Positions 20,036 through 27,477 are shown, counted from the stretch's first letter. The stretch is 64,000 nucleotides of DNA from Chlamydiales bacterium (GCA_022601445.1 JAJACP010000001.1:1-64000), one strand, 5' to 3'. Numbers and translations are program-made. The notes: a model not told the origin generated them from the letters alone.

Positions 20036-20500
20036 CTACCGGCTTGAGATGGTGTAGGACACGACTTTCCAAAGCCCGAGTTTTCCTTCTGTCATGAGGA
20101 CAATTGTCTCGGTCATATTCTGTTTACGCTGATAGTTAGTCGCGTACTTGATGATCATAAAGTTTCCTCTCGTCCCATGCTGCAGTTCAGTAGAAGGTTG
20201 GTGTGATGTCACTTTGCGAGAGGTCACCACTCCCAGTCCTGTCCGACTAGCTTTCATGCCGGCGGCCCATTGATCGCGGGTGGTCACGTCTTTAACAAGC
20301 CCGCTCGCCTCTCCCCAGGAGGCGCCATATTGGTGCTGGTCGATCAAGTTGACCCAATAAATTGCCTGAGCGTTGGCCGCAGAGAAGGCCGGAGAGGTTT
20401 TCCCTCCTTGAGTGTCGAAAGGATTAGGAGGATAGGAGGGGCTCGAGTCGGCTAAAAGAGGGGAGGATAAGAAAAGAAATGAGAGGAGAAAGGTTTTCAT
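20036..20500 (-). CDS. exported DUF4019-like protein
   Basis: This is a 154-residue protein with a cleavable-looking signal peptide (FLLSFLFLSSPLLA, cleavage near residue 17). The mature part resembles the DUF4019 family: VNLIDQHQYGASWGEASGLV, then TTRDQWAAGMKASRTGLGVVTSR split over two segments, and a terminal beta-strand region GLWKVVSYTI. The family is exported and of unknown role. It is convergent with the coiled-coil gene, with 6 bases between stops, and divergent from the tRNA pair. Family assignment is from pattern memory and is moderately sure. Confidence 0.7.
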   Translation of the reverse strand: MKTFLLSFLFLSSPLLADSSPSYPPNPFDTQGGKTSPAFSAANAQAIYWVNLIDQHQYGASWGEASGLVKDVTTRDQWAAGMKASRTGLGVVTSRKVTSHQPSTELQHGTRGNFMIIKYATNYQRKQNMTETIVLMTEGKLGLWKVVSYTISSR

Positions 20501-20534
20501 TTGCGTAAAAATAAATTGTTTCGGTATTGTCTAC

Positions 20535-20559
20535 TTCCTTCCAAGTTAATGGGAAGGAA
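20535..20559. repeat. inverted repeat upstream of tRNA-Ala
   Basis: TTCCTTCC (20535-20542) and GGAAGGAA (20552-20559) are perfect 8-base complementary arms around a 9-base loop. It is not followed by a T run on either strand, so it is not a simple terminator. It lies between the DUF4019 gene start and tRNA-Ala and could be a processing or regulatory site. Confidence 0.5.
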
Positions 20560-20586
20560 TAGAGAAGGCAAGTAGAAATTTCATTT

Positions 20587-20659
20587 GGGGGCTTAGCTCA
20601 GCTGGTAGAGCATCTGATTTGCATTCAGAAGGTCAGGAGTTCGACTCTCCTAGCCTCCA
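20587..20659 (+). tRNA. tRNA-Ala (anticodon TGC)
   Basis: This is a 73-base cloverleaf. The acceptor arms GGGGGCT and AGCCTCC pair with a G3-U70 wobble, the alanine identity element. The anticodon loop TTTGCAT gives TGC, the T arm is AGGAGTTCGACTCTCCT-like, and the discriminator is A. The CCA end is not encoded. It is followed after 9 bases by tRNA-Ile, a pair often found in rRNA spacers, but no rRNA lies here. Confidence 0.97.
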
Positions 20660-20668
20660 TCATTTTCC

Positions 20669-20742
20669 GCGGTTATAGCTCAGTTGGTTAGAGCGCGACA
20701 CTGATAATGTCGAGGTCCCAAGTTCAAGTCTTGGTAACCGCA
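20669..20742 (+). tRNA. tRNA-Ile (anticodon GAT)
   Basis: This is a 74-base cloverleaf with acceptor arms GCGGTTA/TAACCGC and anticodon stem CGACA/TGTCG around the loop CTGATAA (anticodon GAT). The T loop is GTTCAAG-like and the discriminator is A. CCA is not encoded. It is probably co-transcribed with tRNA-Ala. The 170 bases after it hold only the promoter and operator-like sites of the next gene. Confidence 0.97.
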
Positions 20743-20839
20743 TTCACCCGTCACCTTACGCATAATACTTTTTTCTAACCGCTTTAAAGTTAAATAGCTG
20801 TTCAGTCTGTAACGCTCCCGGTCTCTCCGTTCCAAACGA

Positions 20840-20879
20840 TAACATCAATATTGCACATTAACATCAGAAATGTTATTAT
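20840..20879 (+). promoter_or_regulatory. putative promoter with embedded operator of the AbiE-like operon
   Basis: TTGCAC (20851-20856) and TATTAT (20874-20879) are 17 bases apart. Inside the spacer lies the palindrome TAACAT-CAGAA-ATGTTA (20859-20875), whose right arm touches the -10. The 8-mer TAACATCA occurs again as a direct repeat at 20840-20847. The placement suits autorepression by the winged-helix protein encoded downstream. Confidence 0.5.
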
Positions 20880-20912
20880 GCAGATATATTGTTAGTATAG
20901 AAGAGAGACTCC

Positions 20913-21875
20913 ATGAGCACAATGTCTCGGGTTCTGAGGGATTATCTGGTAGAAGTGTTGGATTTGCAGGTCAAGATTCAGCCATGGGAAGAGCGTGATG
21001 TGCTTCCTTTTTTCCTGATTGATACTTACGACTTTTACGAAACCTCATTTTTAAAAAGGTCCTCTTTATTGGTTGTTGCCAAAGAAGGTGTTGAGCTCAC
21101 ACCCGTAACAATTAAAAAACATTTTGAGCAGATTCGAAAACGAACAACGAGATTGTGCGTTTTTGTACAAAGCGGGACAACGTTTTACAATCGCAAACGT
21201 TTAATTGAACAGCGTATTTCTTTTATTATCCCAGGAAATCAACTCTACCTGCCAGAGCTTGGGATCGAATTGCGAGACTATTTTCATAAAGAGAAAGCAG
21301 ACAAAAACCATTTAAGTCCAGCGACACAGACCGTGCTGATTTACGTTTTAATGGATCAAAGGGGTGGGGCTCTAACACCTTCACAATTGTCAGGCCAATT
21401 AGGCTATACTCCAATGACGATGAGCCGAGCATTCGATGAGCTTGAAAGTAAGGGTATTGGCAAGATTGACCGGAAAGGTAAGGAGCGTTTGTTATCCTTT
21501 AAAGAAAGCAAAAAAGAGATCTGGGGAAAAGCAAGACCTTTGATGCGTGATCCCGTCAAGAGGCAAGTATGGGCAAAGGGAGAGAAGCCTAAGCTGATTG
21601 CAGGCATCAGCGCTCTTGCAAAAGAGACTTTGTTAGCGCATCCATCCATTCCTATTTATGCAGTTAGCTTAGATGAGAGGAAGAGAATGGAGATTACTGA
21701 ACTCCCTAATCGAGATGATGCTGAATTTGAACTAGAGATCTGGCATTACGATCCAGGCCTTTTTGCAAACAGAGGAACGGTTGATCCCTTTTCTCTTTAT
21801 CTGAGTCTGAAAGAAAGCGAAGAAGAACGAGTAGAGATCGCCTTAGAGGGGATAATGGAGAAGGTGAAATGGTAA
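20913..21875 (+). CDS. winged-helix protein, putative antitoxin/regulator of an AbiE-like pair
   Basis: This 320-residue protein has a central winged-helix domain at about 133-195. HLSPATQTVLIYVLMDQRGG is followed by LTPSQLSGQLGYTPMTMSRA, a helix-turn-helix that reads like MarR or AbiEi-type regulators. The N-terminal 125 residues look like a separate alpha/beta domain and the C-terminal part (200-320) is unassigned. The stop overlaps the start of the next gene by 7 bases, so the two are translationally coupled. In AbiE-type systems an HTH antitoxin precedes a nucleotidyltransferase toxin and represses the shared promoter; the gene order and the operator-like palindrome fit. Exact family membership is inference. 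Confidence 0.7.
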   Translation: MSTMSRVLRDYLVEVLDLQVKIQPWEERDVLPFFLIDTYDFYETSFLKRSSLLVVAKEGVELTPVTIKKHFEQIRKRTTRLCVFVQSGTTFYNRKRLIEQRISFIIPGNQLYLPELGIELRDYFHKEKADKNHLSPATQTVLIYVLMDQRGGALTPSQLSGQLGYTPMTMSRAFDELESKGIGKIDRKGKERLLSFKESKKEIWGKARPLMRDPVKRQVWAKGEKPKLIAGISALAKETLLAHPSIPIYAVSLDERKRMEITELPNRDDAEFELEIWHYDPGLFANRGTVDPFSLYLSLKESEEERVEIALEGIMEKVKW

Positions 21876-22624
21876 GAGGCATAGAGCATTTTAAGCAGCA
21901 TTTTTCGACTTTTAAAGAGAAATACGTCTTGATTGGAGGGACTGCCTGTACAGTAGTCATGGAAGAGGTAGGGCTTGATTTTAGAGCGACAAAAGATCTG
22001 GATATTGTCCTATTTGTCGAAGCGCTGGATGGTGGTTTTGTATCTGCATTCTGGGACTTCATCAATAAAGGTGGCTATCAGAATAGACAGCGCAGCACTG
22101 ACAAAGCGATCTTTTACAGATTTTATTCTCCACGTAACACAAGTTTTCCATCGATGTTGGAGCTTTTCTCGCGTGTCCCTGATTTAGTGAAATTAAGCGA
22201 CGGGGGTCAATTAACTCCGATTCCCACGAGCGAGGAGACTACGAGTCTTTCTGCAATTTTACTAGATAATGACTATTATCACTTCACGCATTCTGGGAAG
22301 AAGGTGATCGATGGACTTTCGGTAGTAGAGGCAAGCCATCTTATCCCTCTAAAGGCAAGGGCCTGGCTCGATTTGAGAGAAAGAAAACAGTCCGGTGAGT
22401 CTATTGATGAAAAGGATATACGAAAACACAAAAATGATATCCTACGCTTATTCCAACTCTTGTCACCGACTGCTCGAATAGAGTTGCCAACTGCGATTCA
22501 GCAAGATATGAGAAAGGTTGTGAACAGCCTTAAACAAGAGCCTGTTGAACTAAAAAATATTGGTTTGAAGCAGGTTCTATTCAGCGACATTCTGATCAGT
22601 TTTCAACGGATTTACCATCTTTAG
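21869..22624 (+). CDS. nucleotidyltransferase, AbiEii/AbiGii-toxin-like
   Basis: This 251-residue protein begins with a minimal nucleotidyltransferase core: LIGGTACTVV (GG at 23-24) followed by RATKDLDIVLFVE, where DLD (43-45) supplies the metal-binding carboxylates. The later segment LIPLKARAWLDLRERK, then GESIDEKDIRKHKNDILRL (about 165-195), is typical of the stand-alone AbiEii-like family. Such enzymes act as toxins by adding nucleotides to tRNA or other acceptors. AAGGTG lies 5 bases before the ATG, which itself is inside the end of the upstream regulator gene. The 3' end overlaps the convergent membrane-protein gene by 48 bases. Confidence 0.75.
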   Translation: MVRGIEHFKQHFSTFKEKYVLIGGTACTVVMEEVGLDFRATKDLDIVLFVEALDGGFVSAFWDFINKGGYQNRQRSTDKAIFYRFYSPRNTSFPSMLELFSRVPDLVKLSDGGQLTPIPTSEETTSLSAILLDNDYYHFTHSGKKVIDGLSVVEASHLIPLKARAWLDLRERKQSGESIDEKDIRKHKNDILRLFQLLSPTARIELPTAIQQDMRKVVNSLKQEPVELKNIGLKQVLFSDILISFQRIYHL

Positions 22625-23431
22625 TCCTCGGTTGCATAGATCGCGTAGATAGGGGATCTGCTCGTCTGTTAGGGAATAGGTTTCACGGGGCATCCCGCCA
22701 AAACTCACAGATAGGGCGGTCATGTAGTTGAGCCAGGGGTCGTGTATGCTCTCTTCCTCGCTCTCAACGTCCTCCATGGCACCGTAGGTTTGAAGCAGAG
22801 ACTCAAAGCGACTTTCAATAAGAAAGTCAAAATGCTCCCTATTCTTTTCGTCCATTGAAGAACGTAGGTGCCCAACTGTTTGGGGACTCAAGTAAAAAAG
22901 GTTGTGTACCAGGTTGTCTGAGTACTGCCCCACAAATTGAAGGAAAGCTTGATCTTCAGTTTTAAGAGTCTTTTTGTCGGCAAATTCCTTATCGATGGCC
23001 GCCACAAACAGGCTCCACTGCGCATGCGTCATATGCGTGAGGAGCTGGGTAAAGGGTTTCTGATGCGTTTTGTCTGGCTGGGTAAAATGACCCATCAGGG
23101 AATCTAATAAATGGAGTCCATTAAAAGCGGAGCGCAACTTTCTATTTTGGCGAGAGAAATAGAAGCGCACAAGACGAGTAATCAAGATCGCAAGCCCAAT
23201 GGGCGCGGCTCCCGCACCGGCAATTGTGCCAATGAGAGTGACATTCTGAGGAAGTGAGAGAGTGCCCACTCCACCGGCTTGGCTAATAACAAAAACGGCG
23301 GCAAAAATGGCCAAGATTCCTAATGCATAAACGGAGATCTCTACCTTGCGCATCATGGCCTTACGGTGGTCATTGGTTTGCATGCGCGCAAAGTCCTTCT
23401 CAGGAGAGTAGCTATAGACAATAGGTGTCAT
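22577..23431 (-). CDS. Inc-like membrane protein with bilobed hydrophobic domain
   Basis: This 284-residue protein is unrecognised. Residues about 30-90 hold two adjacent hydrophobic segments (VYALGILAIFAAVFVISQAGG and TIAGAGAAPIGLAILITRLV regions) separated by a short turn. That is the bilobed pattern typical of chlamydial inclusion-membrane proteins. A long soluble C-terminal domain with acidic patches (EDVESEEES) follows. The frame is open 46 codons further upstream, but the ATG at 23431 overlaps the stop of the preceding gene as ATGA and is the sensible start. Being an Inc protein is a structural inference; other two-helix membrane proteins share this pattern. Confidence 0.7.
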   Translation of the reverse strand: MTPIVYSYSPEKDFARMQTNDHRKAMMRKVEISVYALGILAIFAAVFVISQAGGVGTLSLPQNVTLIGTIAGAGAAPIGLAILITRLVRFYFSRQNRKLRSAFNGLHLLDSLMGHFTQPDKTHQKPFTQLLTHMTHAQWSLFVAAIDKEFADKKTLKTEDQAFLQFVGQYSDNLVHNLFYLSPQTVGHLRSSMDEKNREHFDFLIESRFESLLQTYGAMEDVESEEESIHDPWLNYMTALSVSFGGMPRETYSLTDEQIPYLRDLCNRGLKMVNPLKTDQNVAE

Positions 23432-23736
23432 GCAGATCTCCAGTCGCTTGGGTTGTATGGCTGTTCTGTTGGTTTTGGTGGAGGCAAAGAAACTTTTTTC
23501 GGTTTTAAGCAGGTGTAAATGAAGGCAAGGCCCAACAGGGAAAAAGATCCCTCGGTGGTCAGTAAGCAAGCTCTAAAGCAGAGGCTGGGCAGAGGAGAGG
23601 TATGAAGGCAGGCGGCCTGAATCGCGACAAAGGCAGCCACAGCTAGTGCTGCCACGCCCACCGTACTGGCAGCGATTGCGACTTTTTTTGCTCCCTCAAG
23701 CTTAAACAGAGAAGTCTTTATACCTGTTAGTTCCAT
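23428..23736 (-). CDS. small Inc-like two-helix membrane protein
   Basis: This 102-residue protein has two hydrophobic segments (VAIAASTVGVAALAVAAFVAI and a second at about 60-78, SFSLLGLAFIYTCL), a short N-terminal polar part and a Pro/Lys-rich tail. A good AGGAG ribosome-binding site precedes the ATG, and an extended -10 promoter lies just upstream. Its stop overlaps the next gene's start as ATGA, so both are co-translated. The topology resembles chlamydial inclusion-membrane proteins. No function can be read from the sequence. Confidence 0.65.
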   Translation of the reverse strand: MELTGIKTSLFKLEGAKKVAIAASTVGVAALAVAAFVAIQAACLHTSPLPSLCFRACLLTTEGSFSLLGLAFIYTCLKPKKVSLPPPKPTEQPYNPSDWRSA

Positions 23737-23761
23737 GTTACAATACTCCTATAAAGTAAAT

Positions 23762-23781
23762 ATTATAACATAATAATGTTA
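23762..23781 (-). promoter_or_regulatory. extended -10 promoter overlapping a TAACAT/ATGTTA palindrome
   Basis: On the minus strand TGTTATAAT (23770-23762) is a perfect extended -10 element, 25 bases before the ATG at 23736. It overlaps the palindrome TAACAT-AATA-ATGTTA (23766-23781), whose arms are identical to those in the AbiE-like promoter at 20859-20875. Confidence 0.55.
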
Positions 23782-23786
23782 AGAAA

Positions 23787-24335
23787 TTATTTGGCAGATT
23801 GTATCTTTTGGAGTGTACCGTCTAAGGCTTTTAGAAGAGATTTTCGCTCTCTAGGAGTCTGATCGTTTTCCTCAGGATAACGCTCTTTGATCTCCTTGAT
23901 CAGCTTCGAGGCGTACTCTTTGGTCCATGCGCGTTTCAATAAGTTTTTGTAAAGAAATTGTGTTTTGTGGCGGGTTCTGGGCATCTGCTCAACTTGGTGC
24001 CAGCTGATAAGCGCGATATTGAACTCGATGAGCTCCTTTCTGGCGGCGTTCTTTGCCCTTGTGCTGCGTACAGCAGCATAGATGAAAGGAAGACTGACCA
24101 GAAGGGCTCCCGAGCCCGGTAGAACGCCTGGGAGGATCACATGTTGAATCACGTTGACTCCAGGTAGGGTCATGCAGAGACAGGCGGCTCCGATGACGAT
24201 CAAGGCGCCAATGATTAAAAACGAGGCGGCAGCTGTTGAGCAGCCAGTATGGCATGCTTTTCGCCCAAAGGTCTCATGGAGCGCGAAAAGGTGGGCTTTG
24301 TCTTCAAGATCTAGACGTGGTGTTGCTACGCTCAT
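23787..24335 (-). CDS. Inc-like membrane protein, 182 residues
   Basis: This is an unrecognised protein with a polar N-terminus (1-28) containing Cys and His, then two close hydrophobic segments at about 33-57 (AAASFLIIGALIVIGAACLC) and 68-90 (VLPGSGALLVSLPFIYAAV). A basic, helical C-terminal region ends with KSLLKALDGTLQKIQ. The two-segment pattern again resembles chlamydial Inc proteins and the same layout as the two genes downstream, suggesting a small family cluster. There is no clear ribosome-binding site before the ATG at 24335. Confidence 0.65.
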   Translation of the reverse strand: MSVATPRLDLEDKAHLFALHETFGRKACHTGCSTAAASFLIIGALIVIGAACLCMTLPGVNVIQHVILPGVLPGSGALLVSLPFIYAAVRSTRAKNAARKELIEFNIALISWHQVEQMPRTRHKTQFLYKNLLKRAWTKEYASKLIKEIKERYPEENDQTPRERKSLLKALDGTLQKIQSAK

Positions 24336-24363
24336 TGCAAATTATTATTTTGGTCAGTATTCT
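24335..24363 (+). promoter_or_regulatory. putative promoter of the HD phosphohydrolase gene
   Basis: TTGCAA (24335-24340) and TATTCT (24358-24363) are 17 bases apart, and the -10 ends only 7 bases before the ATG at 24371. A start site at the expected distance would fall at or next to the ATG, with no ribosome-binding site, so the mRNA would be leaderless. Confidence 0.45.
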
Positions 24364-24387
24364 ACCACTTATGCACGACCCATACAA
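24359..24387 (-). promoter_or_regulatory. possible divergent promoter for the 182-residue Inc-like gene
   Basis: On the minus strand TTGTAT (24387-24382) and TAGAAT (24364-24359) are 17 bases apart, about 23 bases before the ATG at 24335. It lies partly inside the start of the divergent HD gene. The -35 is weak, keeping only TTG. Confidence 0.35.
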
Positions 24388-25489
24388 GATTTGTGATCCG
24401 GTTCATGGATTTATCCGCTTTGGAGAGCTCGAACAACGGGTGATTGACTCGCGCCCGTTTCAGAGGCTCCGCTATATCCGTCAAATGGGTGTGGCCTATC
24501 TGGTCTACCCGGGTGCAACTCATACCCGCTTTGAGCACTCATTGGGGGTGATGGAGCTGGTGTCACGCATCTTTGATGCAATTGGTCACGATTTGCCTGA
24601 GCAAAAGAGGGGATACTGGCGGCAGATCCTCCGTTTAGCCGCCCTTTGCCATGACATGGGCCATCTTCCCTTCTCCCATACGGCTGAAAAGGTGCTTCTG
24701 CCCGATGGGGGGCATGAAGAGATGACGATGCAGATGATTCGCTCAGAAGAATTGCGGGTGATTTGGCAGACTTTGGGAGAAGAAGCTGAAGAGGATATCA
24801 TCAAGCTGGCAGTGGGCAGAGAACCGCTCACACCGCAAGAAAGGTTGCTGGCACAGGTGATCACAGAGGATAACTTTGGTGCGGATCGGATCGACTATCT
24901 GATTCGGGACGCGTACTACACGGGTGTGGGGTATGGCTATTTTGATCACCACCAATTGATCGACTCGCTCCGCATCTTACCCGATTCCCTAGGTGTGGCA
25001 GAGGGGGGAATCCAGTCGGTTGAGGCACTTTGGATTGCCCGCTACATGATGTATGCACGGGTCTATCACCATCCCAAAGCGCGTGTCTACACGCAGCATA
25101 TGATTCGCTTCATGCAACGCTACTATGACCCCTCTATTCCCTATCTGGAGCAGACTGATTTTGTGATTCTAACAGCTTTGATGCAGGCAGCAAAAGAGGG
25201 AGATTATGACGCTCTGGTGCTCTTGAAACGAAAGCCTGCTTATGAGGAGGTGGGAGGAGAGCTGCCTCTCTCTTTGGCCGATTTGGGAGACAAAATACTC
25301 GTGGATCAGGCTCCGTTGAAAAAGGGGGAGCGACGGTTTGCCGTATTGAGTGAGGAGGGGAAGGTGATCTGCTCTGATCAAGCCTCTCCTTTTCTACGTG
25401 AGATTCCAATCGGTGGAAAGTCTGTTCAAGTCTACACGCACCCAGAGTTCACACAGCAGCTAAAAGCTGCTCTCGAATGCTCTGAATGA
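24371..25489 (+). CDS. HD-domain phosphohydrolase (dNTPase/SAMHD-like family)
   Basis: This 372-residue protein has the layout of the YdhJ/SAMHD1-like HD family: DPVHGFIRFGELEQRVIDSR at the start, then FQRLRYIRQMG, TRFEHSLGVMEL and the HD motif LCHDMGHLPFSHTAE (metal-binding His-Asp). A downstream DNFGADRIDYLIRDA segment supplies the last metal ligand. Family members hydrolyse nucleotides, some dNTPs; the substrate here is not determined. The start at 24371 gives the conserved N-terminus; the frame continues upstream into the divergent gene but lacks family similarity. The 3' end overlaps the convergent ABC ATPase gene by 41 bases, where a perfect hairpin AGCAGCT-AAA-AGCTGCT (25455-25471) occurs. 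Confidence 0.93.
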   Translation: MHDPYKICDPVHGFIRFGELEQRVIDSRPFQRLRYIRQMGVAYLVYPGATHTRFEHSLGVMELVSRIFDAIGHDLPEQKRGYWRQILRLAALCHDMGHLPFSHTAEKVLLPDGGHEEMTMQMIRSEELRVIWQTLGEEAEEDIIKLAVGREPLTPQERLLAQVITEDNFGADRIDYLIRDAYYTGVGYGYFDHHQLIDSLRILPDSLGVAEGGIQSVEALWIARYMMYARVYHHPKARVYTQHMIRFMQRYYDPSIPYLEQTDFVILTALMQAAKEGDYDALVLLKRKPAYEEVGGELPLSLADLGDKILVDQAPLKKGERRFAVLSEEGKVICSDQASPFLREIPIGGKSVQVYTHPEFTQQLKAALECSE

Positions 25490-26165
25490 GTTGACTACCT
25501 GCGACAGGATCTTGCCGCATTTCAGGTAAGACGGGGTAGTCTGCCGCAATTTTTCCCTCAGACAAGACAAGGATCCGGTCGGCTAGTGCCATGGCATCGC
25601 GAAAGTCGTGGGTGACCATGACAATCGTTTTACTGTATTGATCGCGGATCTCGCGCATCAATGCATAGAGTTGCTCTCGAATGATCACATCTAAGGAGGC
25701 GAAGGGCTCATCAAGAAGCATAAGAGGATGATTTTGTAACAAAGATCTGGCCAGTGCGACCCGTTGACGCATGCCGCCGGAGAGGGTGTGGGGATAGGCC
25801 TCAGCTGTTCCCTCCAACCCAACTCTTTCGAGCAGAGCAAGAGCCTGAGCACGGATCACCTCTTTTTTCTGAGGCAGCTTTTTCCCTAGCTCTGTAAAGA
25901 GGAGGAGATTTTCTAGGACGGTGCGCCAGGGGAGAAGGAGATCTTCTTGTCGCATGTAGGTGGCTTCGCCATCTAACGAAATGGTGCCTTCTGTGGGCTG
26001 AATCAGCCCCGTAATCAAGCGAAATAGCGTTGTTTTGCCCGATCCGGAAATGCCAATCAAAGCGACAATCTCCCCTTTTTTAATCGAAAAAGAGAGCTTG
26101 TCGAGGATCGTTTTTTCCCCATAGGCAAACTGAAGCAGGTGGATAGCAAGCATAGCGGGAAACAT
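25449..26165 (-). CDS. ABC transporter ATP-binding protein (nitrate/taurine/thiamine-importer type)
   Basis: This is a 238-residue ATPase subunit with Walker A GISGSGKTT, Q-loop region ATYMRQEDLLLPW, signature LSGGMRQRVALARSLL, Walker B LMLLDEPFASLD and switch His in VMVTHDF. The RQEDLLLPW segment is typical of the SsuB/TauB/NrtD/ThiZ group that energises importers with a periplasmic binding protein. No permease or binding-protein gene is adjacent, so the partners must be elsewhere or lost, and the substrate is unknown. A second in-frame ATG at 26153 could be the real start. Confidence 0.9.
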   Translation of the reverse strand: MFPAMLAIHLLQFAYGEKTILDKLSFSIKKGEIVALIGISGSGKTTLFRLITGLIQPTEGTISLDGEATYMRQEDLLLPWRTVLENLLLFTELGKKLPQKKEVIRAQALALLERVGLEGTAEAYPHTLSGGMRQRVALARSLLQNHPLMLLDEPFASLDVIIREQLYALMREIRDQYSKTIVMVTHDFRDAMALADRILVLSEGKIAADYPVLPEMRQDPVAGSQLIQSIREQLLAAV

Positions 26166-26262
26166 TCTCTACAAAGCGCCATTCTTGAGCAATAAATTTT
26201 GGTTATCCGGTTCTTATCTACCAGACAGTAAGTATCTTAACATAAAATAAATAATGAATTGA

Positions 26263-26268
26263 TATGAT
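26263..26268 (+). promoter_or_regulatory. extended -10 promoter for the 393-residue membrane protein
   Basis: TATGAT at 26263-26268 is preceded by TG at 26260-26261 with one intervening base, an extended -10. The ATG is 24 bases downstream with an AGAGG-like ribosome-binding site between, so this gene has an ordinary leader. Confidence 0.4.
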
Positions 26269-26292
26269 GGAGTTGAACAGAGGTTAAGAGTA

Positions 26293-27474
26293 ATGGCGAC
26301 ACAACCGCAACCCATTCATCCAAATGCTCGACCAAACGGAGTCTCCGCAACTCCACGAGGAGGCGCTTGCCCTCAAAGAAAGCCTTTCCACTCAAAAATT
26401 CCCAATCTTGAATCTTTAAAACAGCGCGCTCGGGCGATTTCTGAAAAATGCGTCGACCTGCTCAATGATGAGCAGATCACTTGTCTGGTCGTGAGTCTTT
26501 TAGGGGTTGCCATACGGGGACTGCAATTTGCTGGAACAATCGGGGGTGAGTGTCTTCCTTATGTGGGGATTCTCACGGCTCCGTTTAGCCTCTATCATAC
26601 GGCGCGGGCTGGAAAGGGGCGCTTCACTCTTTTGATGTGCGCCCTGTCAACAGGTCAGGTGGCAGAGAGCATTTTTTGGGTGGCAAGAGGAGTGGACTCG
26701 ATTGGAAAAGGGATCAGTAGCTGTATCAAACCTTTTGCCGGAGGAGTTCAGCTTGCCGGGGCTCAAGTCTCCCACATTGGGATGGGGGTGACCTTTACTC
26801 TTGTTCTTCCCATTATTTTGATTGTCTGTGGCGCTGTAGGGGGTATAGCAAAAGGATGGGCGACCATACGTACAGCACAGGTGCTCAGACAGTTCAACCG
26901 AGAGGCTGAAAAACAGGACGATTCACTCAAAGCGTTGGGAGAGATTCTTGAGTATCTTCAAGGACCTGTTCCGGATGTTTTAGAGGGAAGTAAGCAGAGT
27001 GCTTTATTAGAAGAGAAGCTCTTTAATGAGAATCACTTCACCAACGATTCGAGACGCAAAGCTCTACAAGAACGGGCAGCTAAACTCGCAGAAAAGAGTT
27101 ATGGTGTTGATGAGCTCATTGACCTTTATGATAGGATCTTGGTACATGAAAATTTGGATACGATACATGTAAATAGGCATGAATTAGTTATGCTTAAACA
27201 AGAGCTGATGCGAGAGGGAAAGGAGATTGTGGGAACCGCCCGGAGTGAAATTCATCGAAAATTGCTCTATCACGCTCTATTTTTGCTGGTCTCGCTCATC
27301 TCAATCACAGCAGGGAGTCTGCTGCTTGTTCCGCACCTTCACACAGCTGGCTATGCATTGACCATGACCAGTGGAAGCCTTTTTGCCCTCTATATTTTGT
27401 TTGATAAGCTCGTTTCTCAGGAAAGATTTTATAAAATGGAGCGCTCTCTTCAAAGAAATCAGCAGAGCGAGTAG
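26293..27474 (+). CDS. membrane protein with paired hydrophobic segments, Inc-like
   Basis: This 393-residue protein is unrecognised. It has a Pro-rich polar N-terminus (1-40) and three hydrophobic zones: around 63-100 (CLVVSLLGVAIRGLQFAGTIG), around 160-185 (GMGVTFTLVLPIILIVCGAVG) and a C-terminal bilobed pair at about 325-375 (LLYHALFLLVSLISITAGSL, then HTAGYALTMTSGSLFALYIL). A soluble helical region lies at 190-320. The final pair is the kind seen in chlamydial inclusion-membrane proteins. It is immediately followed by an MFS transporter whose promoter lies in its last codons. Confidence 0.65.
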   Translation: MATQPQPIHPNARPNGVSATPRGGACPQRKPFHSKIPNLESLKQRARAISEKCVDLLNDEQITCLVVSLLGVAIRGLQFAGTIGGECLPYVGILTAPFSLYHTARAGKGRFTLLMCALSTGQVAESIFWVARGVDSIGKGISSCIKPFAGGVQLAGAQVSHIGMGVTFTLVLPIILIVCGAVGGIAKGWATIRTAQVLRQFNREAEKQDDSLKALGEILEYLQGPVPDVLEGSKQSALLEEKLFNENHFTNDSRRKALQERAAKLAEKSYGVDELIDLYDRILVHENLDTIHVNRHELVMLKQELMREGKEIVGTARSEIHRKLLYHALFLLVSLISITAGSLLLVPHLHTAGYALTMTSGSLFALYILFDKLVSQERFYKMERSLQRNQQSE

Positions 27475-27477
27475 AAT
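27449..27477 (+). promoter_or_regulatory. putative MFS transporter promoter
   Basis: TTCAAA (27449-27454) and TAGAAT (27472-27477) are 17 bases apart, lying across the end of the upstream gene. The -10 ends 8 bases before the ATG at 27486 and there is no ribosome-binding site, so the mRNA would be nearly leaderless. Confidence 0.45.

Noticed and set aside
20587-20742. tRNA-Ala/tRNA-Ile pair as part of an rRNA operon spacer
   Set aside because: No 16S or 23S sequence lies within the flanks; DUF4019 and AbiE-like genes flank the pair.
23432-23569. 46-residue upstream extension of the Inc-like gene ending at 22577
   Set aside because: It overlaps the coding sequence of the 102-residue gene in another frame, and the ATGA overlap gives a better start.
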